Part shown: positions 16,130 through 24,887 of the stretch, piece by piece | Position numbering within the stretch: the first letter of the stretch is position 1 | Layout of the letters: the number at the start of each line of letters is the position of its first letter | From: Flavobacterium sp. | GTDB taxonomy: Bacteria > Bacteroidota > Bacteroidia > Flavobacteriales > Flavobacteriaceae | DNA: 39,054 nt | Direction: 5' to 3' | Assembly: GCA_017983975.1 (NCBI GenBank) | Contig: JAGOAL010000016.1 | Span: forward strand, 1 to 39,054 | Notes under the pieces: generated by a model | What the model saw: the letters and a program-made list of their open reading frames with translations, nothing else | What the model was told of the DNA's origin: nothing | Database searches by the model: none | Made by a program: the position numbers and the translations under genes

Positions 16130-18565
16130 TTAAGACCCACACATTTCACATTCGTCTGGTCCGGCATTTTTTGCAAGTTCAATCATGGCTCTGTATTCTT
16201 CTGCAGTCATTTCTGCAGGCTCTTCTACAACCGCAATAGTTTCCACTTTCTTATCTTCAACATGTTGTTCTTGAACTTCGATAGGAGCAGCTACTTTATC
16301 ATTATTTAAAGTAAACTTAATAGCATCAACCGCAGCTTTTGTTCTTAAATAGTACATTCCTGTTTTTAAACCCGATTTCCAAGCGTAGAAATGCATTGAA
16401 GTTAATTTAGCATAATTTGCATCCTGCATAAACAAGTTCAAAGATTGCGATTGATCAATAAAATAACCTCTATGACGACTCATATCGATAATATCTTTCA
16501 TTGACATTTCCCAAACGGTTTTATATAAATCTTTTAAATCTTGTGGAATTCTTTCAATATTTTGAACCGAACCATTGTGACGCATGATTTCTTGCTTCAA
16601 TGTTTCGTTCCACAAACCTCTTTCTACTAAATCGTTTAGTAGGTGTTTGTTTACAACGATAAATTCTCCTGAAAGTACTCTTCTAGTATAAATATTTGAA
16701 GTATACGGTTCAAAAGCTTCATTATTTCCTAAAATTTGCGAAGTAGAAGCGGTAGGCATTGGTGCAACTAATAATGAGTTTCTAACCCCATTTTTCGTTA
16801 CTTCTTTTCGTAAACTTGCCCAATCCCAACGTCCAGAAAGTTCTTCATCTTTTAATCCCCATAAATTGTGTTGGAATTCTCCGTTAGCAATTGGCGATCC
16901 TTCAAAAGTTGAATAAGGTCCTTCTTCTTTTGCCATTTCCATAGAAGCGGTAACCGCAGCAAAATACAACGTTTCGAAAATTTCCTGGTTCAATTTTTTT
17001 GCTTCATCACTTGTAAACGGCAAACGTAACATAATGAATGCATCGGCTAAACCTTGCACACCTAATCCAACAGGGCGGTGACGCATGTTTGAGTTTTCGG
17101 CTTCTTTAACAGGGTAATAATTTCTGTCAATTACCTTGTTTAGATTACGGGTTACTCTCTTAGTAACATTGTATAATAATTCGTGATTAAAAGCGCCATT
17201 TTCAACAAACATTGGTAAAGAAATAGACGCCAAGTTACACACCGCAATTTCATCTGCAGAAGTGTATTCCATAATTTCGGTACACAAATTAGATGAACGA
17301 ATGGTTCCCAAATTCTTTTGATTGGATTTTCTATTCGCCGCATCTTTATACAACATATAAGGCGTTCCTGTTTCAATTTGAGATTCTAATATTTTTTCCC
17401 AAAGTTCACGTGCTTTGATGGTTTTTCTTCCTTTTCCTTGAGCTTCATACGATGTATATAATGCTTCAAACTCATCACCATAAACGTCATCTAATCCAGG
17501 ACATTCGTTTGGACACATTAAGGTCCAAGTAGTATCTTCTTCTACACGTTTCATGAACAAATCTGAAGTCCACATCGCAAAGAATAAATCTCTAGCACGC
17601 ATTTCTTCTTTTCCGGTATTCTTTTTCAAATCTAAGAATTCGAAAATATCGGCATGCCAAGTTTCTAAATAAATTGCAAAACTTCCTTTACGTTTTCCTC
17701 CGCCTTGATCTACGTATCGAGCCGTGTCATTATAAACACGTAACATTGGAACAATTCCGTTTGAAGTTCCGTTTGTACCACGAATGTAGGAACCGGTTGC
17801 ACGAACATTGTGAATCGCTAAACCAATTCCTCCAGCTGATTGCGAAATTTTAGCCGTTTGTTTTAACGTGTCATAAATTCCATCAATACTATCATCTTTC
17901 ATGGTCAACAAGAAACACGATGACATTTGAGGTTTTGGCGTTCCTGCATTGAATAATGTTGGCGTAGCATGTGTAAAGAATTTTTTAGACATTAATTCAT
18001 ATGTTTCAATAGCGGCTTCCATGTCATTTAAATGGATTCCAACAGCTACACGCATTAACATATGTTGTGGTCGCTCAACGATTTTTCCGTTGATTCTTAA
18101 TAAATAAGAACGTTCTAGTGTTTTAAAACCGAAATAATCATAATTAAAATCTCGGGTGTATATGATATGAGAATCTAAAAAAGCAGCATTTTCTTGAATA
18201 ACTTGATGAACTTCATCTGAAATTAAAGGCGCTTTTTGATTGGTTCTGGGATTTACATAATGATACATTTCACTCATCGTTTCCGAGAATGATTTGTTTG
18301 TATTTTTGTGTAGATTTGAAATGGCAATTCTAGCAGCTAGTTGTGCATAATCAGGGTGCGAAACAGTCATGGATGCTGCGGTTTCTGCTGCTAAATTATC
18401 TAATTCAGAAGTGGTTACCCCATCATATAATCCTTCGATTACACGCATGGCTACTTTTACCGCATCTACCATGTCATTTAATCCATAACATAGTTTTTTA
18501 ATTCTGTCCGTGATTTTGTCAAACATCACTGGCTCTTTATGGCCATCTCTTTTTACTACATACAT
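16130..18565 (-). CDS. nrdA: Ribonucleoside-diphosphate reductase, large subunit (class Ia)
   Basis: An 811-residue subunit that reduces NDPs to dNDPs with NrdB. An N-terminal ATP-cone (about 1-90, '[20 protein letters not shown]') gives allosteric activity control. The active site is complete: Cys217 ('MSSCFLL') and Cys443 ('AVCNLAS') as the redox pair, 'SSNLCTE' with Asn426, Cys428 (thiyl radical) and Glu430, and the Tyr pair in '[10 protein letters not shown]' for radical transfer. The C-terminal 'CEMCGS' (Cys806, Cys809) is the shuttle that takes electrons from thioredoxin or glutaredoxin. It lies 106 bases after nrdB and ends at a strong terminator. Normal length for a Bacteroidetes NrdA. 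Confidence 0.97.
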   Translation of the reverse strand: MYVVKRDGHKEPVMFDKITDRIKKLCYGLNDMVDAVKVAMRVIEGLYDGVTTSELDNLAAETAASMTVSHPDYAQLAARIAISNLHKNTNKSFSETMSEMYHYVNPRTNQKAPLISDEVHQVIQENAAFLDSHIIYTRDFNYDYFGFKTLERSYLLRINGKIVERPQHMLMRVAVGIHLNDMEAAIETYELMSKKFFTHATPTLFNAGTPKPQMSSCFLLTMKDDSIDGIYDTLKQTAKISQSAGGIGLAIHNVRATGSYIRGTNGTSNGIVPMLRVYNDTARYVDQGGGKRKGSFAIYLETWHADIFEFLDLKKNTGKEEMRARDLFFAMWTSDLFMKRVEEDTTWTLMCPNECPGLDDVYGDEFEALYTSYEAQGKGRKTIKARELWEKILESQIETGTPYMLYKDAANRKSNQKNLGTIRSSNLCTEIMEYTSADEIAVCNLASISLPMFVENGAFNHELLYNVTKRVTRNLNKVIDRNYYPVKEAENSNMRHRPVGLGVQGLADAFIMLRLPFTSDEAKKLNQEIFETLYFAAVTASMEMAKEEGPYSTFEGSPIANGEFQHNLWGLKDEELSGRWDWASLRKEVTKNGVRNSLLVAPMPTASTSQILGNNEAFEPYTSNIYTRRVLSGEFIVVNKHLLNDLVERGLWNETLKQEIMRHNGSVQNIERIPQDLKDLYKTVWEMSMKDIIDMSRHRGYFIDQSQSLNLFMQDANYAKLTSMHFYAWKSGLKTGMYYLRTKAAVDAIKFTLNNDKVAAPIEVQEQHVEDKKVETIAVVEEPAEMTAEEYRAMIELAKNAGPDECEMCGS

Positions 18566-18671
18566 AAGCTTTTAAAATTTTGAAAACAAGCAATCCCTTC
18601 CTTGCTTTCGGTTAATTAATCATTGATCAAAAACGCAAGTCTCCCGACATTTTATAGCGTTTTGTTTATTT

Positions 18672-19649
18672 TTAAAAATCAGCGTCGAAGCTAATTTTAC
18701 TTGATTCTGAATCAGCATTCATTACTCCTGCTTTTTGATATTCTGCTACACGTTTTTCAAAGAAGTTTGTTTTTCCTTGTAACGAAATCATGTCCATAAA
18801 ATCAAACGGGTTTGATGAATTATAAACTCTTTCGCAACCTAACTCTACTAATAATCGATCGGTTACAAATTCTAAATATTGCGTCATCAACGTTGCATTC
18901 ATTCCAATTAAACTTACCGGAAGCGATTCGGTAATGAATTGACGTTCTATATTTAAAGCATCTACAATAATTTCGGTGATTCTTTCTTTTGGCACTTTAT
19001 TTACAATGTGGTGCGAATGTAAATGCACGGCAAAATCACAATGCATTCCCTCGTCACGAGAAATTAATTCGTTTGAAAAGGTTAATCCAGGCATTAATCC
19101 GCGTTTTTTCAACCAGTAAATCGAACAAAAAGAACCTGAGAAGAAAATTCCTTCTACGGCTGCAAATGCGATTAATCGTTCTGCAAAAGAATCAGACTCA
19201 ATCCATTTAAGCGCCCATTGAGCTTTCTCTTTAATAGCTGGAAATGTTTCAATAGCATGAAATAATTTATTTTTTTCAACTTCATCTTTCACATACGTAT
19301 CGATCAATAACGAATAGGTTTCGCTGTGAATATTTTCCATCATGATTTGAAATCCGTAGAAAAATTTTGCTTCAGGATATTGCACTTCGTTTACGAAATT
19401 TTCGGCTAAATTTTCGTTTACAATTCCGTCAGAAGCTGCAAAAAAAGCAAGAATATGCTTGATAAAATATTTTTCATCATCGCTTAATTTATTATTCCAA
19501 TCATTCAAATCGGTATGCAAGTCGATTTCTTCAGCGGTCCAAATACACGCTTCTTGTTTCTTATACCATTCCCAAATATCTTGGTGTTTGATAGGAAAAA
19601 TTACAAATCGGTCTTTGTTTTCTTGCAAAATAGGTTCTACTACTGACAT
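18672..19649 (-). CDS. nrdB: Ribonucleoside-diphosphate reductase, small subunit (class Ia)
   Basis: A 325-residue diiron-tyrosyl radical protein. Ligands and radical site are all present: Asp74 ('AASDGIV'), Glu105 and His108 in '[13 protein letters not shown]' with radical Tyr112, Glu166 ('AAVEGIFF'), and Glu200 and His203 in '[10 protein letters not shown]'. The presence of Tyr112 supports a tyrosyl-radical class Ia enzyme, not the Phe-containing class Ic. The C-terminal tail is acidic and aromatic ('KISFDADF'), as needed to dock on NrdA. It is the first gene of the nrdBA operon and has an unusually long predicted leader of about 85 bases for this genome. Confidence 0.97.
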   Translation of the reverse strand: MSVVEPILQENKDRFVIFPIKHQDIWEWYKKQEACIWTAEEIDLHTDLNDWNNKLSDDEKYFIKHILAFFAASDGIVNENLAENFVNEVQYPEAKFFYGFQIMMENIHSETYSLLIDTYVKDEVEKNKLFHAIETFPAIKEKAQWALKWIESDSFAERLIAFAAVEGIFFSGSFCSIYWLKKRGLMPGLTFSNELISRDEGMHCDFAVHLHSHHIVNKVPKERITEIIVDALNIERQFITESLPVSLIGMNATLMTQYLEFVTDRLLVELGCERVYNSSNPFDFMDMISLQGKTNFFEKRVAEYQKAGVMNADSESSKISFDADF

Positions 19650-19918
19650 AGCTATCTGATTTTATGAATAATAAATGGTGAAAAATTTGATCTGTAAGGA
19701 GACTACAAAGTTTGTCATTTGAAATGAAAAAAGAAAGGCAAACTTATTCACAATTGAGCTAAGTTTTTAACAAAGCTGATTTTTGTCAGTAATTTAATAT
19801 AAAAGTAATAATTGTTTGATTATCAATACATTAAAAAGGAACTGAACAAGCGTTAAAACCTTGTGAGAGGCTATAAAATAAGCTATTTAGACCAAATAAT
19901 TAGCAAAGAAAAAAAGAA
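19650..19918. other. Intergenic region between nrdB and the DUF3109 gene
   Basis: 269 bases without a gene I can support. It holds the nrdB promoter and leader (19650-19746). The remainder is AT-rich, with a short imperfect palindrome near 19871-19892. No NrdR box is recognisable and no clear terminator for the DUF3109 gene is present. Confidence 0.5.
19739..19746 (-). promoter_or_regulatory. Promoter -7 element for nrdBA
   Basis: TAAGTTTG on the minus strand with a TTG at 19771-19773 (24-base spacer, slightly long). It implies a leader of roughly 85 bases before nrdB. Confidence 0.5.
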
Positions 19919-20485
19919 TTATTTTTTCAAATCTTGAGCTACTTTTTCTAACTCGTCATACCAAGATTGACCAAATTTTCTAACCAAAGCTTCTTTTACA
20001 AATTGATATACTGGAACACCTAATTCTTCACCTAAAGCACAAGCATCTGAACAAATGTGCCATTTATGATAATTTACAGCAGCAAAATCAGAATATTCTT
20101 TTACTCGAATAGGATATAAATGACACGAAACTGGTTTTTTCCAATCTACAATTCCTTCATTATAAGCCTGTTCAATGCCGCAAAGTGCCGTTTTCCTGTC
20201 GAAAATTACATAAGCACAATCTTTTCCGTCAATTAATGGCGTTTCTAATTCACCAAATTCTGAAGTTACATGTGTTCCTTGTTCTTCTATCGCTTTTACT
20301 CCTTCTGGACGAAGAAATGGTTTTACTTTTTCGAAAATTTCAGCTAAAATCTTGGTTTCTTCGGCATCTAAAGGAGCTCCCGCATCGCCATCAACACAAC
20401 AAGCGCCTTGACAAGCAGACAAGTTGCATACAAATTCTTTTTCTAAGATTTCTTCGGAAACGATGGTTTTATTTAACTGAAACAT
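19919..20485 (-). CDS. DUF3109 family cysteine-rich protein
   Basis: A 188-residue cytoplasmic protein starting 'MFQLNKTIVSEEILEKEFVC'. It has nine cysteines in conserved settings: Cys20, Cys25, Cys29 and Cys30 in 'CNLSACQGACC', Cys90, Cys102, Cys121 in 'VSCHLYPIRV', and Cys145 and Cys149 in 'HICSDACALGEELG'. The pattern resembles the YkgJ zinc/iron-chelating group, so a bound metal or Fe-S cluster is likely, but the function is unknown. The frame is open 7 codons further upstream, but the promoter TATCTTTG at 20504-20511 and the family N-terminus favour the internal Met. Monocistronic. Confidence 0.87.
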   Translation of the reverse strand: MFQLNKTIVSEEILEKEFVCNLSACQGACCVDGDAGAPLDAEETKILAEIFEKVKPFLRPEGVKAIEEQGTHVTSEFGELETPLIDGKDCAYVIFDRKTALCGIEQAYNEGIVDWKKPVSCHLYPIRVKEYSDFAAVNYHKWHICSDACALGEELGVPVYQFVKEALVRKFGQSWYDELEKVAQDLKK

Positions 20486-20503
20486 ATTGTAGTAATTAAA
20501 GTG

Positions 20504-20511
20504 CAAAGATA
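20504..20511 (-). promoter_or_regulatory. Promoter -7 element for the DUF3109 gene
   Basis: TATCTTTG on the minus strand, 18 bases before the chosen ATG at 20485. Confidence 0.55.
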
Positions 20512-20555
20512 CGATTTTGAATTCAGAAGTTAGAAAAAAATTGGCCTTTGAAAAT

Positions 20556-20678
20556 TTGGAACGCGGATGAACAGGATTAAACTGATGGTCACTGATTTTA
20601 ATTGTTTCGGAATATATTCTCAGTTTTTCTTTGTGCTCTTTGCGGAAAACCTTTGCGACTTTGCGTTTAAACTTGAAC
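20556..20678. repeat. Relic of intergenic Bacteroidetes repeat sequences
   Basis: Two non-coding blocks resemble dispersed repeats that I recall from Flavobacterium intergenic regions: 'cgcggatgaacaggattaaa' (about 20562-20581), and a block at 20629-20678 built on iterated 'ctttgcg' or 'ctttgtg' (four copies). They lie in the 267-base gap between the DUF3109 and marC promoters. Their GC content is higher than that of the flanks. Copy number cannot be measured from this window. Confidence 0.5.
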
Positions 20679-20729
20679 TTGATATGATAATGTATCGTTA
20701 AATTAAAAAAGTTCTTTAGCCAATATCCT

Positions 20730-20737
20730 TATATTTG
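20730..20737 (+). promoter_or_regulatory. Promoter -7 element for the marC operon
   Basis: TATATTTG, 15 bases before the ATG at 20753. Confidence 0.6.
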
Positions 20738-20752
20738 CACAAAATTACAGAA

Positions 20753-21334
20753 ATGGAGACAGGAATTATTTGGAAAGATGTGTTCACAATAGGCATGATT
20801 CTTTTTGCGGTAATTGATATTGTGGGAAGTATTCCAATTATTGTAGACTTACGCAGTAAAATGGGCCATATTCAATCGGAAAAAGCAACGATTGTGGCAG
20901 CAGTTATCATGATTGCCTTTTTATTTGTAGGAGATGAAATTTTAAAACTTATTGGTATTGATGCTAATTCGTTTGCAGTAGCCGGTTCATTTGTGCTGTT
21001 TTTTCTAGCCTTAGAAATGATTTTAGGCATTCGTCTATATAAAGAAGACAATCCTAGTACGGCATCTATTGTTCCTATTGCATTCCCTCTAATTGCGGGA
21101 GCAGGAACAATGACCACCATTTTGTCTTTGCGTGCAGTATATGCTAACATCAATATCATTATTGCTATACTTATCAATGTGATAGTAGTATATGCTGTAT
21201 TAAAATCATCAGGGAAAATTGAACGCTTGTTAGGAAATAACGGATTAGGCGTAATTCGTAAAATATTTGGCGTAATTTTGCTTGCCATAGCCGTAAAATT
21301 ATTTGCCGCCAACGTTAAAGGATTATTTATTTAG
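20753..21334 (+). CDS. MarC family integral membrane protein
   Basis: A 193-residue protein with six hydrophobic segments and the MarC/UPF0056 signatures 'FAVIDIVGSIPIIVDLRSKM' and 'AGSFVLFFLALEMILG', plus 'PIAFPLIAGAGTMTTIL' in the middle. MarC proteins sit in the inner membrane; the earlier link to multiple antibiotic resistance was not upheld, so the function is open. A TTG six codons upstream is in frame, but it overlaps the promoter, so ATG 20753 is taken as the start. First gene of a three-gene unit. Confidence 0.9.
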   Translation: METGIIWKDVFTIGMILFAVIDIVGSIPIIVDLRSKMGHIQSEKATIVAAVIMIAFLFVGDEILKLIGIDANSFAVAGSFVLFFLALEMILGIRLYKEDNPSTASIVPIAFPLIAGAGTMTTILSLRAVYANINIIIAILINVIVVYAVLKSSGKIERLLGNNGLGVIRKIFGVILLAIAVKLFAANVKGLFI

Positions 21335-21345
21335 AAACTATACAC

Positions 21346-21543
21346 ATGAAAATTTTTACTTACATAGCCGTTGCTATTGCTTTAGGATTAATTGGTTTCA
21401 ACTTATTTCAAATTGATTATAACCATCCTTTTGAAGGAAATAGCACTATTGCAATTATTGGAATTGTTTCAGGAATTTGCGCTATACTACTATTAGTTTT
21501 ATTGCGATTTTCAAAAATGATTGTAGAAAAAACCAAAGAATAA
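21346..21543 (+). CDS. Small two-helix membrane protein (65 residues)
   Basis: Two hydrophobic segments, about residues 3-22 ('IFTYIAVAIALGLIGFNLF') and 31-54 ('TIAIIGIVSGICAILLLVLL'), joined by a short polar loop 'QIDYNHPFEGNS', with a basic C-terminal tail. No named family is recognised. Similar small proteins are common beside membrane-protein genes in Flavobacteria. It begins 11 bases after marC and ends 2 bases before the flavoprotein gene, so all three are probably co-transcribed. The function is unknown. Confidence 0.75.
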   Translation: MKIFTYIAVAIALGLIGFNLFQIDYNHPFEGNSTIAIIGIVSGICAILLLVLLRFSKMIVEKTKE

Positions 21544-21545
21544 CA

Positions 21546-22154
21546 ATGTTAGATGTTGTAATTATTGGCGCAGGAGTTTCTGGAGTTTCGTGCGCACTGG
21601 TTCTCGGTTCGGCACAAAACAAGCCTTTTGCAACAGACAAGAAATTGGCACTTATTGCCCATCAAAAAGCATCTTCTTTACAAAATGCGATTTTTAATAA
21701 TGCTTACGGAATTTCGGCTGGAAAATTAGGAAGCGAATTGTTAGAAGAAAGTTTAGCACATTTAACCAATACTTATCCGCATATTCAACAAATTCATGGT
21801 GAAAAAGTGCTAGAAATTTCTGGTAGTGCTGAAAATTTTACTGTAACTACAAATAAATCTTCGCTACAAGCTAAAATAGTAGTTATTGCTATTGGAGCCA
21901 GTAATCCATTTACGATTGAAGGTTTGGAGCATTTCATTGAACCGCATCAGAAAATTCCTGCGATAAAAAATAGAATCCAATTAAAAAACGCCGACCATTT
22001 AGTGTGCGAAGGAATCTATGTTGCTGGTGTTTTAGCAGGTCACCGAAGTCAATTGAGTATAGCCGCCGGAAGTGGCGCTGCCGTTGCAACCGATATTTTA
22101 ACGTTGTGGAATGACGGAAATCATACGATGGTGCATGATGCTTTAGGAAAATAA
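21546..22154 (+). CDS. Compact FAD-dependent oxidoreductase, thioredoxin reductase-like
   Basis: A 202-residue single-domain flavoprotein. The N-terminal Rossmann motif 'VVIIGAGVSGVSCALVLG' (about 4-21) binds the FAD ADP moiety. 'AKIVVIAIGASNPFTIEGLE' and the C-terminal 'CEGIYVAGVLAGHRSQLSIA' with its following Gly/Ala helix match the FAD-binding segments of thioredoxin reductases. The protein is about 110 residues shorter than thioredoxin reductase: the NADPH-binding domain and the redox CxxC are absent. It may use another electron source or act as a sensor. Start chosen because the GxGxxG motif follows at once; an upstream in-frame ATG at 21477 lies inside the 65-residue gene. Confidence 0.82.
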   Translation: MLDVVIIGAGVSGVSCALVLGSAQNKPFATDKKLALIAHQKASSLQNAIFNNAYGISAGKLGSELLEESLAHLTNTYPHIQQIHGEKVLEISGSAENFTVTTNKSSLQAKIVVIAIGASNPFTIEGLEHFIEPHQKIPAIKNRIQLKNADHLVCEGIYVAGVLAGHRSQLSIAAGSGAAVATDILTLWNDGNHTMVHDALGK

Positions 22155-22156
22155 TT

Positions 22157-23728
22157 TTATTTATTCAACACCTTATTCACCATTTTATCTTCTTTCAACA
22201 ACAATTGAAAATACGCTTGATCTGTAAATAATTGTTGCACAAATTCGGCATGCATATAATGGATTACTTTTTCTTTTTGTTGTTCCAAATTTAGAACTAA
22301 TCCGCTTTCTTTAATTCGATTTTTAAAAGCATTGAAATAGATTGGATTTTGCGCTAACTCTTTTTTAATTTCTGAAATCGACATATTTGTGAATGCTTTT
22401 CGATTTTGGTCCAATTGTTCAAAAACAAAATAATTCATCAATCCCGATTGCAAAAGTAGCATAGTCATTTCTTCGCCGTGTTTTCCTTCTAAAGGAACGA
22501 ATACATCAGGAATGATGCCACCACCTCCATACACAATTCTACCTTTTTTGGTTTTAAATTTCAAACTGTCTGAAATTTTTATTTTATCTTTTTCATATAA
22601 TTCCCCAGTTTCAAAACGCTTTTGAAATTCGTTGAAATAGTTTTCACCTTTATCTTCATAAGGTTTTTGAATTGAACGTCCTGAAGGTGTGTAATAGCGC
22701 GCTACGGTCAATCGTACTGCCGAACCATCACCAAGCGGCATTTCTCGTTGGACTAATCCTTTACCAAAAGAGCGTCTTCCCACAATAGTTCCGCGATCAT
22801 TATCTTGAATAGCGCCGGCTAAAATTTCACTTGCCGAAGCTGTTTCTTCATTAATTAGAAGCGTTACTTTTCCTGATTCAAAAATTCCTTTTTCGGTAGC
22901 TCGAGTGAAGTCTTCATTTCCTTTTTTATTTTTGGTCTTAACAATGAGTTCGTCTTTTTTCAAAAACTCGTCTGCTATAGCTACTGCCGATTCTAAATAT
23001 CCTCCCCCGTTATCTCTCAAATCAATTATAATTTCGTTTGCACCCTGTTTCTTTAATTGGGCTAACCCATTTAAAAATTCATCATAGGTAGTTTCTGCAA
23101 AACGATTTATTTTGATATATCCTGCTGTTTTAGACACCATAATTGCAACATCAACGCTTTTTATGGGAATTACATCACGAGTAAGGGTAACGGTAAATTT
23201 CCTTTTTTCAGATTTTCGATAAACCGTCAATTTCACTTTAGAATTTTGTTTGCCCTTTAAGATGGAAAATAAAGTGTTTGTCTCTAACTTTTTATTGAAT
23301 AATTGTGATTTATCTGCAAAAAGAATTCGATCACCTGCCTTCAAACCTGCTTTTTCAGAAGGTCCATTTGCAATAGGTTTTATGATGGCTAAAGTGTCAT
23401 TAAACATATAGAAATTTACCCCAATCCCTACAAAATCGCCTCGCATGCTTTGGGATACAGCCTCTAAATCGCTTTTAGGAATATACACAGAGTGCGGATC
23501 AAGTTTGGCTAAGATTTCGCTAACGGTTAAATCAACAATTGAATCGGTATTGAGGCTATCTACATATTCTCTTTCAATGAAATCAATTAACTTGTGAAGT
23601 TTTGTGGTATTTGTATTTCTAACAAATAAGCCTTTATCAGAAGAAACATTGAAAGTGCTTCCTAATACAAATCCAAGGGCAAGAATTATGGAAATGAATA
23701 ATGGGATATAAACTTTATTGATTTTCAT
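22157..23728 (-). CDS. S41 family C-terminal processing peptidase
   Basis: A 523-residue periplasmic serine protease of the CtpA/Prc type. A signal anchor covers about residues 5-25. The PDZ domain (about 85-175) contains 'GDFVGIGVNFYMFNDTLAII' and 'NGPSEKAGLKAGDRILFADK'. The catalytic core has 'IIIDLRDNGGGYLESAVAIA', the nucleophile Ser298 in 'NEETASASEILAGA' and general base Lys323 in 'GRRSFGKGLVQ'. It probably trims or degrades envelope proteins. It follows comEB by 2 bases, and its stop lies 2 bases from the stop of the convergent flavoprotein gene with no terminator between, so the two transcripts are likely to overlap. Confidence 0.93.
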   Translation of the reverse strand: MKINKVYIPLFISIILALGFVLGSTFNVSSDKGLFVRNTNTTKLHKLIDFIEREYVDSLNTDSIVDLTVSEILAKLDPHSVYIPKSDLEAVSQSMRGDFVGIGVNFYMFNDTLAIIKPIANGPSEKAGLKAGDRILFADKSQLFNKKLETNTLFSILKGKQNSKVKLTVYRKSEKRKFTVTLTRDVIPIKSVDVAIMVSKTAGYIKINRFAETTYDEFLNGLAQLKKQGANEIIIDLRDNGGGYLESAVAIADEFLKKDELIVKTKNKKGNEDFTRATEKGIFESGKVTLLINEETASASEILAGAIQDNDRGTIVGRRSFGKGLVQREMPLGDGSAVRLTVARYYTPSGRSIQKPYEDKGENYFNEFQKRFETGELYEKDKIKISDSLKFKTKKGRIVYGGGGIIPDVFVPLEGKHGEEMTMLLLQSGLMNYFVFEQLDQNRKAFTNMSISEIKKELAQNPIYFNAFKNRIKESGLVLNLEQQKEKVIHYMHAEFVQQLFTDQAYFQLLLKEDKMVNKVLNK

Positions 23729-23730
23729 TT

Positions 23731-24171
23731 TTAACTCAAGTCCTCAATCAGTTCTACCTCAACGCCGGCTTTTCTTAAAAAATCAACTCCCGAAGTATCT
23801 TTGTATTCGTTATGATACACGACTCTTTTTATCCCCGATTGGTGAATTAATTTACTACAATCTTTACAAGGAGAAAGTGTAATATATAAGGTAGCATCTT
23901 CACAGGACTGTGTAGAACGCGCTACTTTTAAAATAGCATTCGCTTCGGCGTGTAAAACATACCATTTGGTTACATTATCGTCGTCTTCGCAACAATTTTC
24001 AAACCCCGATGGTGTTCCATTGTAACCATCTGAAATGATCATTTTATTTTTTACGATTATTGCGCCTACTTTTTTACGCTGACAATAGGACAAATTACCC
24101 CATTCTTTGGCAATTCGCAAATAAGCTTTATCGTATTTCTCTTTTTTCTCTTTCTTCATTAGTTGTTCCAA
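23731..24171 (-). CDS. comEB: Deoxycytidylate (dCMP) deaminase
   Basis: A 146-residue zinc deaminase that converts dCMP to dUMP, feeding dTMP synthesis. The zinc site is His74 and Glu76 in 'VLHAEANAIL' with Cys102 and Cys105 in 'LSPCKDCSKLIH'. Substrate-contact residues 'DGYNGTPSGFENC' (48-60) are typical of dCMP deaminases, including the ComEB group. The start overlaps the hupE-like gene by 13 bases, and the S41 protease gene follows after 2 bases. A second Met at residue 5 is also possible as a start. Confidence 0.92.
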   Translation of the reverse strand: MEQLMKKEKKEKYDKAYLRIAKEWGNLSYCQRKKVGAIIVKNKMIISDGYNGTPSGFENCCEDDDNVTKWYVLHAEANAILKVARSTQSCEDATLYITLSPCKDCSKLIHQSGIKRVVYHNEYKDTSGVDFLRKAGVEVELIEDLS

Positions 24172-24752
24172 ATTTCACTTTCGATTAACATTGGCAAAAC
24201 TACACCAATTATGAATGCCGACAATACTAAGGCCCAATCTCTTTTTGAAAATCTAAAAAAAGTTTGTGCTATGTAAGCCAATAGTAATACCACAAAAACT
24301 ACAATAAGTTGAGCGCCTTCAATTCCTAACGCAAATTCTAACAACGGCAACAATTTATCGGTAGCGTTTCCGGGCAATATGGTTTTAAAGTAATTAGAAA
24401 ATCCAAGTCCGTGAATAATTCCAAAGGATAAAGTAACGATTTCAACAAAAGAAATGCGTTCTTTTTTTGCTGATTTTCCTGCGGTAAATAAATGATACCC
24501 CGCTGTAATTAGGATCGTTATGGGAATTAAAAATTCAACTATAGTAGCTTTAACTTGTACCACTTCAAAAACAGAAAGTATCAAAGCAACAGTGTGACCT
24601 ATGGTGAAAAGTGAAACTAAAATTAATACTTTTTTCCAATCTTTGAATGTAAAAGGCACAACCAATGCCATTAAAAATAAAACATGATCATAAGCAGCGC
24701 TATCTAATACATGTTTTAGACCAATATTAAAATACAATAAAAACTCAGACAT
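24159..24752 (-). CDS. HupE/UreJ family membrane protein
   Basis: A 197-residue protein with six or seven hydrophobic segments and the HupE/UreJ pattern 'GLKHVLDSAAYDHVLFLMAL' near the N-terminus, with 'LVSLFTIGHTVALILSV' and 'FGIIHGLGFSNYFKTILPG' further on. Characterised relatives are nickel or cobalt transport accessory proteins; no hydrogenase, urease or cobalamin gene is adjacent, so metal transport is only a possibility. First gene of a tight unit with comEB (13-base overlap) and the S41 peptidase. Confidence 0.88.
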   Translation of the reverse strand: MSEFLLYFNIGLKHVLDSAAYDHVLFLMALVVPFTFKDWKKVLILVSLFTIGHTVALILSVFEVVQVKATIVEFLIPITILITAGYHLFTAGKSAKKERISFVEIVTLSFGIIHGLGFSNYFKTILPGNATDKLLPLLEFALGIEGAQLIVVFVVLLLAYIAQTFFRFSKRDWALVLSAFIIGVVLPMLIESEIWNN

Positions 24753-24775
24753 AAATATACTTTTATTGAAACATT

Positions 24776-24783
24776 CAAACTTA
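24776..24783 (-). promoter_or_regulatory. Promoter -7 element for the hupE-comEB-S41 unit
   Basis: TAAGTTTG on the minus strand, 23 bases before the ATG at 24752. Confidence 0.5.
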
Positions 24784-24857
24784 CAATTTATTTTTTTAAG
24801 TTGATAAAATGTTGTGGAAAAGCTTATAAAATTGTTTCAAAAAAAAGATTTTTTGTG

Positions 24858-24865
24858 TAATTTTG
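24858..24865 (+). promoter_or_regulatory. Promoter -7 element for the TerB-like gene
   Basis: TAATTTTG, 22 bases before the ATG, with a TTG at 24832-24834 (23-base spacer). Confidence 0.6.
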
Positions 24866-24887
24866 CACTATATAAAAAACAATCATC

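Noticed and set aside
16023-16142. Upstream extension of the 74-residue protein
   Set aside because: The stretch contains the nrdA terminator and the promoter of this gene.
19650-19738. NrdR box or riboswitch in the nrdB leader
   Set aside because: No NrdR palindrome or known riboswitch core could be recognised.
20735-20752. TTG start six codons before MarC
   Set aside because: It overlaps the -7 promoter element, so it would not be transcribed.
21477-21545. Upstream start for the compact flavoprotein
   Set aside because: It lies inside the 65-residue gene in another frame, and the FAD-binding motif follows the ATG at 21546 directly.
23731-24171. ComEB as evidence for a DNA-uptake system
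   Set aside because: It is a metabolic dCMP deaminase; no other competence genes are adjacent.
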